From positions 2,542,001-2,606,000 of the forward strand of contig OZ010792.1 in assembly GCA_963932465.1 (NCBI GenBank): 64,000 bases of DNA. The letters run 5' to 3'. Source of the DNA: Maratus speciosus (Eukaryota > Arthropoda > Arachnida > Araneae > Salticidae). Shown here piece by piece: positions 36,073-46,825 of the stretch; the first letter of the stretch is position 1; each line of letters starts with the position of its first letter. Both the position numbers and the translations under genes were made by a program. The notes beneath the pieces were generated by a model. It saw only the letters and a list, made by a program, of their open reading frames with translations. It was not told the DNA's origin and searched no databases.

Positions 36073-36471
36073 TCCACACTCGCAAATAGCCAAGTTAATT
36101 TTATTTTATTTTATGTTTTGCAATGTTTTTCAGTATGCTTGATGTCTCGTGACATTGTTTTACCTTGTTGTTTTTAAATTATGTGAAAATTAATCCACGC
36201 TCGCAAATAGCTAATTTAATTTTTATTTTTTTATGGTTGCAATATTTTCATTATGCTTCATGTCTCGTGACATTGTTTACTATATTATTGTTTTTAAGTA
36301 ATGTGAAAATATTTTCTATTATGATTGATTTTGAAAATGTCGCCGATTGTGCGATGAAACGATCGTAAGTCTTAATAAAGATATTCTATCACTTTTTATA
36401 GCATTATTTTAACTTAATTTGTTTATAAGTGATTATTATACATGTTTTTATAACATTTCTTCGATGCTGGA
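36073..36471 (+). other. PLE inter-unit (pLTR-type) region between copies C and D
   Basis: Same 399-bp layout as the other inter-unit regions, with the small frame at 36165-36368. Confidence 0.8.
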
Positions 36472-38826
36472 ATGAATATGTTTGAAGAGTTTGATAAGAA
36501 AATATTTTCGCGTTTCAAATATGAAAGACTACGCCTGGATCGGGAACTTTTGAATTTGGATTTTCTTAAATTATGCCGAAGTAGGAACATAATTCCTTCA
36601 TTTTTGAAAAACAGAAATAAATTTGCTAATTATAATTTTACTGAACTTAATAGACAATTTGAGAGAAAATGTTTAATATTATGTATTAGAAAGAAGTATG
36701 CATATATTAGTAAACTACAACAGAAAACCTTAGATTTATATTATGAATTCGCAGCCTCTACTCCACAATATATATTTGATATTCTCATGAACAGCCTGGA
36801 AAAATATAGATACGGTAAAATCCGCTTGAAAGAAAAAGTACAAGCTCGCAAGATAGAAAATCTTTGCAACGCACAAAAGTCCTATATCAACCATATATGC
36901 CAACCTGTGGAATTTCTGAATTTATCTAGCAGACCTTTAACGGAAGAAGAAATAAAAGTGCTTGAGCGCGGGCCAAAATACATTTTTCCAGGTAAGCCTA
37001 ATCTAAAATCTATAATTCCGGAACTCGAAAACATTGTACAGTCGGCTAATAACGATCATAAAGAAGAAATTCGCAATGTTATGTACCACGAACTTAAGAA
37101 GTTAATTAAGCAACCCACAATAGTACCAAAGGAAGAATTGGATATTTTGAAAAATCTTAAACTTGATACAGAAATTATTTTAGTCCAAACAGATAAATCT
37201 AATAAATTAGCCATATTAAATACTGATGACTATAAAAATAAAATGGTACAGTGTATTAACAATATGGATTGTCAACAAGTCAAGAAGAATCCACTTAACA
37301 TAATTAACAAAAAAGTTAACGAATTGGTTAATAAAGGGAGCTGGCCTGATAATATGAAAGTTCTAATGAGAATTAATAAGTTAGCAGTAATCCCAGCAAT
37401 TGTCGGCAGACTCAAAGACCACAAAATAGATATGCCAATAAGGCCAATAGTAAATAAATGCTCAAGCCCTACATATTTTATGGAAAAAGCTTTTGTAGTT
37501 TTATTGAAAAATATTTTGCCCAACTCTGATCATGTAATTAATTCAACTTATGAGTTCATTCAATATTTGAATAACATTAATTTACCTCAGAATTATTTAA
37601 TTGCCAGTCTAGATGTAGTCTCTTTATACCCATCTATTGATACCCAAAAAGCCGTTACTAATATAAATAACTGCATCGACCACATGGAGAGTATTAACGA
37701 AAATATGAAAATTACTCTAAAGAGTGCTCTTAATCTCATAGTTAATAATAATTACTTCACTTTCGCCGGAAAAATATACAAACAGAATAACGGAGCTCCA
37801 ATGGGTTCTCCTATATCAGGACTATTAGCTGAATTCATATTACGACCTCTTGAAATGGATATATACAATTTGGATTATACCCCCCATGCATGGATCAGAT
37901 ACGTAGACGATATTTTCATCGTATGGCAACATGAAGAAACCTTGCTCAATAACTTTCTGAACCAGATTAATAATCTTGATTCTAAAATTAAATTTACATT
38001 GGAAATAGAAGAAAATGGTACGCTACCGTATTTAGACGTATTATTAATCAAGACGCACCAAGGAATAAACCGCACTGTGTACAGAAAGCCCATAGCCAGT
38101 CAATCCATTATCCCTAATAATGCGCAAGCACCTTTTTCATACAAAGTTTCTGCATTTAGACATTCTATTCAGAGAGCTTTCACAGTTTGTACCCCTGAAC
38201 ATTTAAATAACGAAATAAATAAAATATATGATATTGCAAGAAAGAATGGATACAAAGAAAGCACCATAGAAAAATTAATTAAGAGCTTGAAGAACAAAAA
38301 GAAAAGAAATTTCAAGCCACAAAATTCCACGTTATCCACTTTACAATATTTTCCTGGTTTCTTCGAACGCTTAAAATATAAACTCAATAAATTCAATATC
38401 TTCCTAGTCGCAAAACCATCCATGAAAATAAAAAATATAGTATGCAAGAAAATAGATCAAATTGAGTCCAACCAATTAGCAGGAGTATACGAAATACCTT
38501 TCACCAAAGAAGATGGAACAAAGCAGTTTTATATAGGTATGACAAGCAGAAAACTTAAAACTAGAATCAAAGAACATATAGCAGACATCAAATACAATAG
38601 AAGAACCACAGCTTTGGCCAGATTATGCAGCGAAGAACCTTTACATATTGAATTTAAAAATAGCAAGTTAATTTATCCATCAAGATTTTATTTTCCATCC
38701 ATAGTCCGAGAATCAATAGAAATATTTTTACGCAACGAGAATATTTGCAATGATTCTGTGTCCCTTGATTTACCTAGAATTTGGAAAGAGATACTAAGTA
38801 ATTGTAGAAACAATAGTAAAAATTAA
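36472..38826 (+). CDS. PLE copy D: reverse transcriptase with GIY-YIG endonuclease
   Basis: 784 codons, intact; the protein reads the same as copy A across all motifs (GRLKDHK 312-318, SLDVVSLYPSID, GAPMGSPISG, YVDD 477-480, GVY...FYIG 671-689), with Leu185. It is the last plus-strand unit, followed by the array's right 3' end. Its leader is the 3' end of broken copy C. Confidence 0.95.
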   Translation: MNMFEEFDKKIFSRFKYERLRLDRELLNLDFLKLCRSRNIIPSFLKNRNKFANYNFTELNRQFERKCLILCIRKKYAYISKLQQKTLDLYYEFAASTPQYIFDILMNSLEKYRYGKIRLKEKVQARKIENLCNAQKSYINHICQPVEFLNLSSRPLTEEEIKVLERGPKYIFPGKPNLKSIIPELENIVQSANNDHKEEIRNVMYHELKKLIKQPTIVPKEELDILKNLKLDTEIILVQTDKSNKLAILNTDDYKNKMVQCINNMDCQQVKKNPLNIINKKVNELVNKGSWPDNMKVLMRINKLAVIPAIVGRLKDHKIDMPIRPIVNKCSSPTYFMEKAFVVLLKNILPNSDHVINSTYEFIQYLNNINLPQNYLIASLDVVSLYPSIDTQKAVTNINNCIDHMESINENMKITLKSALNLIVNNNYFTFAGKIYKQNNGAPMGSPISGLLAEFILRPLEMDIYNLDYTPHAWIRYVDDIFIVWQHEETLLNNFLNQINNLDSKIKFTLEIEENGTLPYLDVLLIKTHQGINRTVYRKPIASQSIIPNNAQAPFSYKVSAFRHSIQRAFTVCTPEHLNNEINKIYDIARKNGYKESTIEKLIKSLKNKKKRNFKPQNSTLSTLQYFPGFFERLKYKLNKFNIFLVAKPSMKIKNIVCKKIDQIESNQLAGVYEIPFTKEDGTKQFYIGMTSRKLKTRIKEHIADIKYNRRTTALARLCSEEPLHIEFKNSKLIYPSRFYFPSIVRESIEIFLRNENICNDSVSLDLPRIWKEILSNCRNNSKN

Positions 38827-39177
38827 TCCACACTCGCAAATAGCCAAGTTAATTTTATTTTATTTTATGTTTTGCAATGTTTTTCAGTATGCTTGATGTC
38901 TCGTGACATTGTTTTACCTTGTTGTTTTTAAATTATGTGAAAATTAATCCACGCTCGCAAATAGCTAATTTAATTTTTATTTTTTTATGGTTGCAATATT
39001 TTCATTATGCTTCATGTCTCGTGACATTGTTTACTATATTATTGTTTTTAAGTAATGTGAAAATATTTTCTATTATGATTGATTTTGAAAATGTCGCCGA
39101 TTGTGCGATGAAACGATCGTAAGTCTTAATAAAGATATTCTATCACTTTTTATAGCATTATTTTAACTTAACTTAAT
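38827..39177 (+). other. PLE copy D 3' UTR / array right end
   Basis: 351 bp, with the repeats, hairpins, small frame (38919-39122) and AATAAA at 39128-39133. It stops at TTTTAACTTAA with a few extra bases (ACTTAAT-like) before the 13-bp duplication. Confidence 0.8.
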
Positions 39178-39614
39178 TTAAGGGATTATATTAATTCGAT
39201 TTTTCCACATTAGGGAAAAGAATACGGTTTCTTTCTTTTAACTAATATAGTAAATTTTGTTCTCTTTTGAAAAAAGTTTATCCGGAATTCGTACAGCGAT
39301 TTTTGAATTTTTAGCGAATTTTTTATGCGATTATTGAACAGCATGTAATGCATGTCCATACTTATAAGAGGGGGGTTGCCGTAGGGGGGATCCAGTTCTG
39401 TCGTCAAATAACGCCAAGTTTGTCGCCAACTTGGCGATATATCGCCAAATTTGGAGACCAAAATTAGTTGCCAAAAGTGACGCCAACTTGGCGATATCTC
39501 TAATATTTCGCCAAATTTTCATAGACTTCCACTGTAAAACAATAGGGTTTACTTGCTTACTGAAAATCAACAAATTGAGGTATTTTAATGCAACAAAAAC
39601 TAATATTAACTTAA

Positions 39615-40746
39615 GGGTGTATTCGAAAAAATATTTTTCCACCTTTAACAGCTCGAAATTTTCTGAGACATTTTCAGACTCATTTTTAAAAGTAAAAACA
39701 TGAAACTTGCTGAGGTGATTTTTGAAGAAATGTATAAGAGGCCGTGTGATTTTATTTTTCGCTCAATTCATTAGAATTTCATTTTTAAGGCGACCGTGGA
39801 CGTTCAAAATCGCAAAAAACATTAAAAAAATCAATTTTTTGTTTTTTGGAAAAAAATGTTCTGGCAATCTTCTACTTTCAAATATTATAAAAATTATTCA
39901 AATCCGATAATTTTTTGCAGAGATACAGCTGTTTTTCTAACGTAAACAATCGTTAATCTACCCTTAAAATAAAACTTTAAATCCAGTTTTCTCAAAATGA
40001 GAATTTTCGCCGACTGAGTACGTTCAAAATGCTCCATGCGTCTTAATTTTATACCAATTTTCATAATACTTGGTAATATTGTTGTTGATATACTTTATTA
40101 CAAAACTTGCTATTAAAATGTGTACATTATTTCATATAAAGATCAAAAAGTAATATTTTATTATTGAATTTTATCCAAAATGATCCATATTACAGATTTT
40201 TAATTTTTTTCTGCCAAGGAATTTAGTATAATTTTAAAATGTATAGCAACTTTTGATATAATATCATAAAGCTATACTAAAAAAAAAATACAAGTTTCTG
40301 AAACAAAATTTAATGCGCATGGAGCATTTTTAATTTGTATCACTAATTACCATATTATTAATTAATTACTCATTTGCATATTAATTTTTTTTAATGAAAT
40401 TAAGAAATTTTCTTAATTATTGCACAAATTATACGTGTATTAAATTTCAAAACAATTGAGCAAAAATTGTAGAAAATGTTTTTGAACGTCCACTGTCGCC
40501 TTAAACAATTATTTTCTCAGTATGACCATTTTTTTCATCCCTAGAGCTCCAGCTTCGGAAAATTCGGTTCAAAACGCCAATTTTGACAGCATTTTTCGCA
40601 ATATTTTCTGCATCTACCAAAAAATCGACAAGCACGGCACATTATGTAGTTTCTAAATAAGAGAATTCACCAGTTTGATGCGTTTGAGAGCAAAAATGAA
40701 TTTAAAAATAAATCAGGAAATTAGCAGTTTGGATTGGAATACACCC
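39615..40746. mobile_element. TTAA-flanked element (GGGTGTATTC ends)
   Basis: TTAA at 39611-39614 and 40747-40750 flanks GGGTGTATTC and its inverse GAATACACCC. The host Helitron sequence is continuous across the site when one TTAA is kept. Its right half shares blocks (CGGTTCAAAACGCCAATTTTG, split here as CGGTTCAAAAC and GCCAATTTTG, and the GATGCGTTTGAGAGCAAAAA block) with the GGCTGTTCTCAA family. It contains another TTAA element at 39789-40500. No coding capacity. Confidence 0.85.
39789..40500. mobile_element. TTAA-flanked element (GGCGACCGTGGACGTTC ends), nested
   Basis: TTAA at 39785-39788 and 40501-40504. Ends GGCGACCGTGGACGTTC and the near-perfect inverse GAACGTCCACTGTCGCC. 712 bp, no transposase. 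It lies inside the TTAA element 39615-40746. Confidence 0.85.
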
Positions 40747-41324
40747 TTAAGGGATTATATTAATTATATTTAAGAGAGTCCAAGTAAATTAATTACGCAT
40801 AAAAGTAACATGATCTAATGCTTAGCATGATTTCCAAAACATAAATTTTAAGAGAGCCCACAGGTCAAAGGAATTAGATTTGAAACTTTTATCCAATTAT
40901 AGTAAATTTTGACTTTCGTGATTTTTGAACTTTTCGTGATTTTTAATGCGATTTTTACGTTTCTTCGCGATCTGCTGCAATTTTTTGACATTCCATTTTT
41001 GACCTAAAGTACATTCTGCCCTCATTTCAATAAAGTTTATTCGGATTTCGTATGGCAATTTTCGAGTTTTTCGGGAATTTTGTATGTGATTTTTAGTGTA
41101 TTTTAACGATTTTCTACTATTTTTCCACATTAGTGAAAGGAATCAACTTGCAATCTTCGAACACAATATATAATTTTTTTTTTCTCTTTTCAAAATTTGA
41201 GAAGCGATTTAAAATTTTTTCGCGATATCTTATTGTGATTTCCAGAGTTTTTTCGTAATTCCTGCTGTTTTTTGACGTACCCGGGCAACGCCGGGCAAGT
41301 TCGCTAGTATAACATAAATAAGTA

Positions 41325-42502
41325 TCTTCTATAATAATAAGGAAAGAAGTTTGTGTGTGAGTGAGTGTGTCGACGGTGTTCTGAAGTGACCGCTGCACGT
41401 AGAGCTACAAAATTTCTGGGGAAAGGTACGTCTATATATGAAGTTTTGCACCTCGAAGACCGATTTTCGATTTTTTGATTAGACTTTTTTTTATTTAATT
41501 TTTTATCCGATTTTTAGCACTTTTTTAAGTTTCGAGGCGATTTTTCCACATTAGTGAAAAAAATACTGTTTCTTTCTTTTAACCCAATATAGTAAATTTT
41601 GTTCTCTTTCAAAAAAGTTTATTCGGAATTCGTACAGCGATTTTTTTATGCGATTATTGAACAGCAGTTAATGCATCTTTATACCTATGTACCATCCTGT
41701 GTTACCGTATAGGGAACACAGTTATGTTGCCAAATACCGCCAAGTTTGTCGCCAACTTGGCGATATATCGCCAAATTTGGCGACCAAATTTAGTCGCCAA
41801 AAGTGACGCCAACTTGGCGATATCTCTAATATTTCGCCAAATTCCCATAGACCCATTGTAAAACAATAAGGATTACTTGAATGCAACAAAAACTAATATT
41901 AATTGTATGGATTATATTAATTATATATTATTATATTGTAATTGGATTATATTAATTGTATTTAAGGTAATCCAAGTAAATTAAATTATGAATAAAAGTA
42001 ACATCAAACAATGCTTAGCATTCTTTCCCAAACATAAATTTTAAGAGAGCCCGCAGGTCGAAGGAATTAGATTTGAAACTTTTATCCAATTATAGTAAAT
42101 TTTGACTTTCGTGATTTTTTAACTTTTTGAGATTTTTAATTCGATTTTTACGTTTCTTCGCTATCTGCTGCAATTTTTTGACATTCCATTTTTGACCTAA
42201 GTACATTCTGCCCTCATTTCAATAAAGTTTATTCGGACTTCGTATAGCAATTTTCGAATTTCGGGAATTTTGTATGTGATTTTTAGTGTATTTTAGTGAT
42301 TTACTACCATTTTTCCACATTAATGAAAGGAATCAAATCAACTTGCAATCTTCGAACGCAATATATAATTTCTTTTTTCTCTTTTCGAAATTTGTGCAAC
42401 CATTTAAAATATTCTCGCGATATCTTATTGTGATTTCCAGAACTTTTTCGCAATTCCTGCTGTTTTTTGACGTACCCGGGCAACGCCGGGCAAGTTTGCT
42501 AG
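41325..42502 (+). mobile_element. Non-autonomous Helitron (TTGGCG family), complete
   Basis: Starts TCTTCTATAATAATAAGG after A and ends with the hairpin CCCGGGCAACGCCGGG and CTAG at 42499-42502, followed by T. It is the best uninterrupted reference for the family (1178 bp). It contains the palindrome TTGGCGATATATCGCCAA at 41757-41774. No Rep/helicase. Confidence 0.85.
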
Positions 42503-42508
42503 TATTTA

Positions 42509-44070
42509 TCCTTCTATATATAAAAAAAAGTTTTGATTTGGAAATGGACCAATGAACATCTGCGTAGATATTCCGGGTAGATCACATTCAATTTGAATGC
42601 TTAAGCATGGCCTTTCATCGTTAATATTAAAAAAAACTGTTGCATACAAAAATATGAAAATCGGTGGTATTACAGAGAAATGTTTGATAAATACGCTGAT
42701 GCAGACAGTTTTCAAATCGAAGAATTATTTTAAGAGATACTTAATGCTAAAGTTGGACAAAATCGTTCCATTAAAAAAGTTTTATTTTAGCAAAAACTAT
42801 ATATGAGAATTTAATCATTTTTAGATCATTTTATGCGTTATAAGTTCCCGATGTGCAGATTGCATTTAGTTTTCTTATTTGACTCATTTTTTGATGTATT
42901 ATTTCAATTTTTCAGCATTTCGAGAGATATTTTTTACAAATTTTAGAAAATGTTATTAATTTAAACTGTTGCCAGTTGCATAAACAGCGCAAACAATAAT
43001 GTTTACTTCAAATTAAAAATTTATTTACACGTGACTATTACAAACAGAAAAAAAACTTTAAAATTAGAATTAAATGATTACATGTTAAAAGCAGGAAAAT
43101 TACATCATAAGAACCATAGGCACAGATGTCATATACGCGCATTTTGGCGCAATTTTTTTCCGCGCCAAAGTGTCGTTATTTTGCTTGATGTGGTAACCCG
43201 GATTATGTTGTTCATGCTGTTGATGTTTTCGCCAAATTGGCAACCGAAAAAAATCGCTCCAATATGGGACGAATATGACATCTGTGCCCATCCGGGTTAC
43301 CATATCAAGCAAAATAACAACACTTTAGCACCAGTTAAGTACCCGTTGCGTATATGAAATTGGCGTCAGAAAAAATTTGCGCCAATATGGAGCGTATATG
43401 ACATCTGCGACGAACCATATTTGCACTTGAATTTTAAAAGAGAAACAAAATCTTAAAATAAAAAAAAATCATTATTATGCGTTAAAACTTGTAATTTGAG
43501 GAAATTACGTCATATTTAAAATGGCAAAAAATATAGCAAAACAAATTAAATTGAAAAATATATTTGTGCGAGATATTTTGAGATAATCTTTTCAACTATT
43601 ATCGTGAATTCGAAGATAGCGCAAATAATATTTCCTTCTAACAACAAAAGTATTTTCACGTGAATATTAATAAGAGAAATAAAACTTTGGTGTAAATTAC
43701 GTCAGATTTAAAACGATACATTTAAAATGAATTATTTAAAAGAACTATCTTATAGCGATGTTAAAAAATACCGGGAGACAATGACGCTGTTTACTTAATT
43801 CATTTTACATTAGCTTATTTTCAAATGTTTAACTAATTTTTTAATTAAATACGAAAACCGCCATTGTATCTCTTAACAGCAGCATATTTGGTCTTAAAAA
43901 TCCCCAATCCAATGAAAACGAATGGAAACCCGTTTACAGAGAGATCGCTACTGTTTTTTTAAATTTTAATTCAATATTTTTAAAGCCAATCAAATTAGCG
44001 TGCTTTTTGGATTTTGGTGTGCCTGAACGGGGGTTGGAGAGCGTAGCTCGTAGGGGGCAGAGCCCCCTAG
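42509..44070 (+). mobile_element. Non-autonomous Helitron (GGGGGCAGAGCCCCC family), second copy
   Basis: Starts TCCTTCTATATATAAAA after A; ends with the GGGGGCAGAGCCCCC hairpin and CTAG at 44067-44070, followed by T. Homologous to 15778-16976 throughout. The extra length comes mainly from the miniature element at 43119-43411. It begins only 6 bases after the previous Helitron ends. Confidence 0.85.
43119..43411. mobile_element. Palindromic miniature element with 8-bp target duplication
   Basis: Absent from the homologous Helitron at 15778-16976. Flanked by GAACCATA at 43111-43118 and 43412-43419. Outer inverted arms share CAGATGTCATATACGC and the GGCGCAA block; inner arms share TTTTGCTTGATGTGGTAACC, so most of the 293 bp is self-complementary. 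The 8-bp duplication suggests hAT-type mobilisation. Confidence 0.85.
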
Positions 44071-45176
44071 TATAATACACAAAACTTGGAAAAGTGGAAC
44101 CTGCCTGTAACGGAATTCTGTCTTAAACGGAAATTTTCCACAGTGGTATAGAAAAGAATACTATACAATTACACCTGTTAACACGTAAACCTGTGTAAAA
44201 TGGAATTTTAACCAACATTTGCGATTTTACCTTGACAGGTTTTACTATATATAATAACCTGAAGGAAAAATTTTGAACCCCCCCTCCCCCCCTCCCCGAA
44301 ACGAAATCCTGGCTACGCCACTGATCGTGTCCATAAAAAAGCGGTATATATGTAGATAGATAGATAAAGTTTTGAACTAAGGGTGGTTTTGGGTTCTAGG
44401 GGTCATGATTGGCGTAGACCTGCAAAAAAATTTCAGAAATTATAACATAGCGGAAAATGTAATAGGTAGTATTTCTTACGAAATCTACCTAAAAAAAAGA
44501 AGCTCTATCGTCCTTGATTTTTGATTGAGCTGTTCTTCCTGCTCTTTCTTCAACCAGATGCAAGCAAGATACGTTACTCTTCATTAACCGTAATTCCATC
44601 ATTTTAGAAGACAGCCCTTTCTCGAAATCGGACGTCATCAACGCGATGTCGTAAAGCGGATGAGATGATCGAGTCACGTAAGAGGGGAAAATATGAAGTC
44701 AAAACAAATAATAAATAAATCCTCTCTGTCTTTTATTTATTTTATTTTTTTATAGTATCGAATTTCGCCGATAACAACGCAGGGGCAGCTGCATATGGAT
44801 CTTTTGCCGTGGATTCGTCACAAAATGTCACGGTCAAACTTCAGTTTGTTCATCTCTCTAACAACTGAAAACCAGAATTCATTAACTCCTTAACTGCCAC
44901 TGACGTATATCGTATATATACGTTTTGCATAGTTGTTGCTTTACACATTTAGAAAATACCTTACTCTATTAGTTTTTTCTAACCGCATAACTTCGCCCAA
45001 TTCATTGGAGGGAACAAACTGACCTTGATCAAGGACATAGCTGCACTTTGCTACGATTTTTGTGTCACCTATATTTCCGAATTGTAATCATCTTCTTATT
45101 TAATCGCAGAAATCTGCATGTGTAAAAAAACTGTGGCAATAGGTAGCGAATCGCATCAGATTTCGTAGGTGGTTCA
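44071..45176. other. Unassigned DNA with repeat fragments
   Basis: 44090-44250 holds CTGTCTTAAACGGAA-type motifs related to 22800-23120. 44270-44325 is C-rich and ends TCCTGGCTACGCCACTG, which looks like the tail of a dispersed repeat. No gene recognised. Confidence 0.45.
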
Positions 45177-45591
45177 GGGTGTTCTCAAATTCAACAGGGC
45201 AACTTTCTGATATAAGTTTTAATTTATTTTTGTTCGAAAATGCATGAAACTAGCTGGTATTGTTGTTCAGAAATTATGTAATTCAGCTGTTTTTTCCATT
45301 TTTTTTGCAAACGCAATAGATCTTTCAGAAAATAGTGTCAAAATGGACGTTTTGAACCGAGTTTCCACGCGAATGGTGAATAAGCACTCAAGAGCGGGCG
45401 AAACGTCACGGGATCAAAAACGCTTCTAACTCAAAAGGTAATGGATGGATCCAAAAATGGAAAAAAACCAGTTCGATTTGAAATCGCTTCCATGGTCAGG
45501 TTTTCCAATTTTATATCTTTCCGTTAAAAAATGAATTTGTAAATGTGTCAAAGCGTCTTGCGCTTTTTGAGCAGAGCAGTTAAGAACAGCC
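45177..45591. mobile_element. TTAA-type miniature element (GGCTGTTCTCAA family), diverged
   Basis: The right end AAGAACAGC precedes TTAA (45592-45595). The left end GGGTGTTCTCAAATTC follows TTCA, a probable mutated TTAA. Interior blocks (GTTCGAAAATGCATGAAACT, GATCTTTCAGAAAATAGTG) follow the family order. The 61-codon frame inside is not supported. Confidence 0.6.
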
Positions 45592-45703
45592 TTAAGAAGC
45601 TACTTCGCTCACGCGAAAACACTCGCTCGCTGATGTTAATTCTATGGGAGAAACTTTTAAAAATATCTCGTTTGGATTTCAATATTTTTAAGCGATTTTT
45701 ACT

Positions 45704-45780
45704 TTCTTCTTTCTTTACAAGAAGAAAGTATTGGATACGTGAAAAATTTCGACTTCCGAACAAAATAAAAAAATATGCAT
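45704..45780 (+). repeat. Hairpin head of the 145-bp minisatellite family, alone
   Basis: TTTTACTTTCTTC...GAAGAAAGTATTGGAT with the following AAATTTCGACTTCCG block matches the starts at about 61003 and 63650, but no 145-bp units follow. Confidence 0.6.
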
Positions 45781-46613
45781 TAAAGGGTTAATATTTACTT
45801 ACAACGCTAAATCTCAACGACGCAGTTACTCCAGTATAGATGGTATTGAGTATAAGTGAATAAAAGTAAAAATTGTTATAAAAAATCGCAAAAAATAAAA
45901 AATAAAATAAAGAACAGGAAGAAGAAGAAATTATATACTATGTTCTTTTCTAAATCGTAAAAAGCGTAAAAACAAAATCTACCTTTATTAATGCAATTTA
46001 TTATACGCGAATAAACGATGTAACATCTTCGAAACCGCGGAATCAGTTCAAAAATCGAATTTGCAGCGCTCTCTCTTCTATTTTCTGCACATTGAAAATT
46101 TTCCTAGTTTCATTGTGCCGGTTTGGTACACTATTTCATTAATTTTTGGGTATATACTTTACAGTTGGGCACAATGGGAGAATCTGTATAGGGTCTGCCA
46201 GGTGTATGCCACTTGTTGACCACCAACTTTTGCTCTATTTATTGGTGGCCCGTTTAACTGGTTGCCGTAAGCAAACCATTGCTTGATAAATAGAGATAAA
46301 GTGCAACTGATGTCGTTTACAAGATGTCAATTGTTGGCTGAAACGTTCCCTGGTGGTTTTGTTGGGAATGTCTATTTGTTGATTGTTTCATAAAATTGTC
46401 TGCTTTCCGGAATAACAACAATGGAATAGCCCTGTTGCCATCTGCTGATAATCAAGTTTCAAGAAGTGTTGTAGGTTGTAGACACAAATCCGTTGCAAGA
46501 ATCATGAATGTCGATTGTCGAATGGACTGAAGATGATTCTTAAATCTTTTTGTTAACCTTATCGTGCAAACACCTTCACACAACACAACATAATTTTTTT
46601 AGATATACCTAGA
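45781..46613. other. Unassigned DNA
   Basis: Nothing recognised on either strand. Confidence 0.5.
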
Positions 46614-46617
46614 TTAA

Positions 46618-46825
46618 CCCTTTCCGGCACAGGCAATTTTTGTTGTAAAATGATGAAATGATTGACTGACACCGGAATTTTAAAAGGACTTCTTTAGAAA
46701 TTAAAAACATGTTACTTTAAATGTTCATTGTAAAAGCAAAATTTTACTAAAATATTCTTGGTGCCGTTCGTAAGTTTGGAATTAAAATTAGGTATCCCGA
46801 CCCGGGCACACTGTGCCGGAAAGGG
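46618..46825. mobile_element. TTAA-flanked miniature element (CCCTTTCCGGCACAG ends)
   Basis: TTAA at 46614-46617 and 46826-46829; ends CCCTTTCCGGCACAG and the inverse CTGTGCCGGAAAGGG. 208 bp, no coding capacity. Confidence 0.85.

Larger units (their letters stand above)
27102..39177. mobile_element. Penelope-like element (PLE) array, inverted and tandem, one insertion
   Basis: Order from left: 3' UTR and copy A (minus, 27478-29832), inter-unit region (29833-30231), a truncated 3' coding tail (minus, 30232-30374), a 46-base junction, a truncated tail (plus, 30421-30563), then copies B, C and D (plus) at a 2754-bp period, and a terminal 3' UTR. Both outer edges are element 3' ends. The 13-bp sequence TTAAGGGATTATA occurs on each side (27089-27101 and 39178-39190). 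Copies are nearly identical. Inverted and tandem units with a repeated pLTR region are known for Penelope-like elements. Confidence 0.9.
26482..41307 (+). mobile_element. Non-autonomous Helitron (TTGGCG family) hosting the PLE array and TTAA elements
   Basis: Starts TCTATAATAATAAGG after A and ends with the hairpin CCCGG-GCAACG-CCGGG and CTAG at 41304-41307, followed by T. Host pieces are 26482-27101, 39178-39614 and 40747-41307; the rest is insertions. The piece after the PLE (39195-39610) repeats about 420 bp of the piece before it (26680-27095), so the host copy already carried a partial internal duplication. The complete, uninterrupted relative is 41325-42502. No Rep/helicase frame. Confidence 0.75.

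Noticed and set aside
44885..45790. A larger TTAA element enclosing 45177-45591, with ends near TTAACTCCTTAACTGCC and AAAGGGTTAA
   Set aside because: The two ends match only over a few bases; too weak to call.
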